In this document: piece by piece, positions 5,810-7,186 of the stretch
How the letters are laid out: every line of letters starts with the position of its first letter
Numbering within the stretch: position 1 is the stretch's first letter
Origin: Micavibrio aeruginosavorus
GTDB lineage: Bacteria > Pseudomonadota > Alphaproteobacteria > UBA9219
NCBI GenBank assembly: GCA_020720905.1
Contig: DYNT01000068.1
Coordinates: forward strand, 1-7,186
Length of the DNA: 7,186 bases
Reading direction: 5' to 3'
Notes under the pieces: generated by a model
Seen by the model: the letters and a program-made list of their open reading frames with translations, nothing else
Told to the model about the DNA's origin: nothing
Database searches by the model: none
Translations under genes and position numbers: made by a program

Positions 5810-5852
5810 TTTCATACTTAGGTTTGAGACAGGCTATATCAGCCCAAATAGG

Positions 5853-6839
5853 TTAGGGAATATCTGTCAGAAATTCTTCCCATGATACATCGGCGCGGGG
5901 GCGCGCTTCGTTTTCAGCGATAATCGCATCGGCGCAGCGCGTGGCAAGGGCAAGGCTTTGATCGATGGGCCAGCCTAGTGTTTGGGCTTTCAAAAAACCT
6001 GCTAAAAATTGATCACCTGCACCAAGAGAATTGACAAAACGGGCATGCGGCATGGCGCGATGCTCTGTGGTCTTTCCGTCATGGTGAACGTAGGAGCCTT
6101 GCGCGCCTTTGGTCGTGATAATAATTTTTTCGGGATCGGTGATGTCCCCCGTTATGGCAAAAAGAGCCTGCATTTCGGTTTCATTGCCGATCACAATATG
6201 CGCGTGATGGGCAAGAATGTCGTTGGCATAAACCTCGCGGCCTTGCCAATTTCTGACTTCGGAAACGGTGATCACGATTTTGCAGGATGACGAGGCGGCT
6301 TGGGTAACAGCGCTTGCGATCATATCCGCTGTGCTGGCATTAGAAAGCAAATTGCCGCCGATCAGAAGATAGCGCGTTGACGAAAAGTCAAAGGCAGAAA
6401 AAGAGGCTTGGGTAAAATGATCCACGCAGCCTTTATGAAGGGCAAAGCTGCGCTCACCGCCATCGGTCAGCAGGACAACGCATGTCCCAGAAAGAAGATC
6501 ACCCGTCAGCGGATTGGGGGCAAGATCATCAATGGCGCGTTTTTGCAGATCCTCTGAAAAGGCGCGCCCCAAAGCATCGTCCGCGACATTACCAAAATAG
6601 CCTGTGCGCGATCCAAGAGCGGCGACGCCTGCGATGGTATTGGGAATTGCGCCTCCGGCAAAATGTTGCGGATTTTTAAGGCTGCTTTGAATTTCTTGGA
6701 TTTGCTGCGCGTCAAAATAACGCCCCGTATCAAGGGGAATGTCATAGCTTTTAAGAAGGTTGTAAGAGGCTGATGCGATGACGTCAACATAAGAGCGGCC
6801 AATGCCGACAACGTCATAAAGGCTTTTGTTGTGGATCAT
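5853..6839 (-). CDS. PfkB-family kinase, adenosine-kinase-like
   Basis: This is a ribokinase/PfkB-family ATP-dependent kinase of 328 residues, cytosolic. Family signatures are VVGIGRSYVDVIA at the N-terminus (10-22), substrate/signature block GGAIPNTIAGVAALGSRTGYFGNVADDALG from about 62 (Gly-Gly, then Asn67), GERSF at 128-132, and NETEM and KGAQGSY in the C-terminal half. The anion-hole and catalytic-base motif ends in GAGD at 273-276 (Asp276). The overall layout resembles bacterial adenosine-kinase-like sugar/nucleoside kinases (GG..NTAAG.A.LG and GERS blocks), but the substrate cannot be fixed. The usual DTxGAGD reads NSLGAGD here. The ATG starts 16 nt downstream of tRNA-Arg on the same strand with no Shine-Dalgarno sequence, so co-transcription with the tRNA is likely. 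It converges on tRNA-Lys, with only 43 nt between. Confidence 0.9.
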   Translation of the reverse strand: MIHNKSLYDVVGIGRSYVDVIASASYNLLKSYDIPLDTGRYFDAQQIQEIQSSLKNPQHFAGGAIPNTIAGVAALGSRTGYFGNVADDALGRAFSEDLQKRAIDDLAPNPLTGDLLSGTCVVLLTDGGERSFALHKGCVDHFTQASFSAFDFSSTRYLLIGGNLLSNASTADMIASAVTQAASSSCKIVITVSEVRNWQGREVYANDILAHHAHIVIGNETEMQALFAITGDITDPEKIIITTKGAQGSYVHHDGKTTEHRAMPHARFVNSLGAGDQFLAGFLKAQTLGWPIDQSLALATRCADAIIAENEARPRADVSWEEFLTDIP

Positions 6840-6855
6840 GAGCCATCAATAAAAA

Positions 6856-6932
6856 TGGTGCACCCGAAGGAATTCGAATCCCTAGCCTTCTGATTCGTAG
6901 TCAGATGCTCTATCCAGTTGAGCTACGGGTGC
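6856..6932 (-). tRNA. tRNA-Arg (anticodon ACG)
   Basis: On the minus strand the cloverleaf is complete. Acceptor GCACCCG pairs with CGGGTGC, then discriminator A and encoded CCA. The D-arm is GCTC...GAGC, the anticodon stem TCTGA/TCAGA has loop CTACGAA, and the T-arm is AGGGA/TCCTT (one G-T pair) with loop TTCGAAT. The anticodon ACG is encoded at 6896-6898. Its A34 is normally edited to inosine by TadA so that it reads CGU, CGC and CGA. Length is 77 nt with CCA. The PfkB-type gene follows 16 nt downstream. Confidence 0.97.
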
Positions 6933-6957
6933 ATTGCTTTGCCAGCAAGGCGCGTAA

Positions 6958-6985
6958 ATTAGACAATTGGCAGGTAAAAAGCAAA
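6958..6985 (-). promoter_or_regulatory. Candidate promoter of tRNA-Arg with A-tracts upstream
   Basis: Reading on the minus strand, TTTGCT (6980-6985) is followed after 16 nt by TCTAAT (6958-6963; 5 of 6 matches to TATAAT), 25 nt before the tRNA. Two A-tracts (6989-6994 and 7002-7006) lie just upstream of the -35, where an UP element would sit. The -35 match is weak. Confidence 0.4.
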
Positions 6986-7081
6986 GGGTTTTTTGCCCGG
7001 GTTTTTGCCCCGTTTTTCATGGTGTTGCTATTAAGGGCTCATTGCGTTAACCAGTATCCAACGCGTTCACAGGGGGCTTTT

Positions 7082-7150
7082 ATGTGCATCACTTGCGGTT
7101 GTTCCGGCGAGTATCATCATGATCATGCCCGCTTGGCTGGATTGGATTGA
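7082..7150 (+). CDS. Possible 22-residue Cys/His-rich peptide (HypB N-terminus-like)
   Basis: A micro-ORF starts at ATG 7082 behind AGGGGG (7071-7076) with 5-nt spacing, a good ribosome binding site. The peptide begins MCITCGCSGEYHHDH and ends seven residues later at TGA. The CxxCxC start matches the nickel/zinc-binding N-terminus of HypB (MCxxCGC), and HHDH is reminiscent of the His-rich stretch that follows in many HypB proteins. The HypB GTPase domain does not follow in any frame to the window end, although only 36 nt remain. It may be a free metal-binding or leader peptide, a remnant, or chance. No promoter was identified. Confidence 0.35.
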   Translation: MCITCGCSGEYHHDHARLAGLD

Positions 7151-7186
7151 GGGCGTGAGAGCGAAATAGGCGTTTTTACCCCGCTG

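Noticed and set aside
5832..5844. GGCT/AGCC mini-hairpin as a terminator between tRNA-Lys and the kinase
   Set aside because: The stem is only 4 bp and there is no T-run on either strand.
7031..7050. TTAA...TTAA pair as a CtrA binding site
   Set aside because: The two TTAA boxes are 12 nt apart, not the 7 nt of the CtrA consensus.
6905..7081. Upstream part of an 81-codon plus-strand frame ending at 7150
   Set aside because: It starts inside the tRNA-Arg gene on the opposite strand and runs through T-tracts. Only the last 22 codons, which have their own ribosome binding site, were kept as a candidate.

Overview
This window looks like a chromosomal housekeeping segment of a proteobacterium, most likely an alphaproteobacterium. 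The basis is gene order (rbfA, truB, rpsO, then pnp and coaD), alphaproteobacterial-type protein sequences, and dense GTCAT-type palindromic repeats between genes. No closer taxon can be fixed by eye. Base composition looks moderate (roughly 50-55% G+C by impression, not counted).

Layout. (1) 1-1680, plus strand: a compact ribosome-biogenesis run. rbfA (30S maturation factor) overlaps truB (tRNA psi55 synthase), and rpsO (ribosomal protein S15) follows after 18 nt and ends in a stem-loop. (2) 1681-2747: an interruption between rpsO and pnp, which are adjacent in many bacteria. It holds one small GNAT acetyltransferase gene boxed on both sides by about 105-110 bp mosaic palindromic repeats. 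After it come about 190 bp of non-coding DNA with several hairpins and then a perfect 32-bp inverted repeat in front of pnp. (3) 2748-4969: pnp (polynucleotide phosphorylase) with a good intrinsic terminator. (4) 4970-5809: coaD (phosphopantetheine adenylyltransferase) with its own candidate promoter, then tRNA-Lys(UUU) with a strong sigma70-type promoter. (5) 5853-6932, minus strand: tRNA-Arg(ACG) followed 16 nt later by a PfkB/adenosine-kinase-like gene, convergent with tRNA-Lys. (6) 7082-7150, plus strand: a possible 22-residue peptide gene with a CxxCxC + HHDH composition like the extreme N-terminus of the hydrogenase nickel chaperone HypB.

How it fits together. Most genes serve translation and RNA metabolism: RbfA and S15 build the 30S subunit, TruB modifies tRNA, PNPase degrades and processes RNA, and two tRNAs are encoded. 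coaD belongs to coenzyme A synthesis and the PfkB kinase is probably nucleoside or sugar salvage. I see no phage, CRISPR, toxin or defence system. The points that stand out are the repeat-boxed acetyltransferase gene (its annotated start codon lies inside a repeat), the long perfect hairpin in the pnp leader, the tRNA-Arg/kinase arrangement, and the HypB-like micro-ORF.
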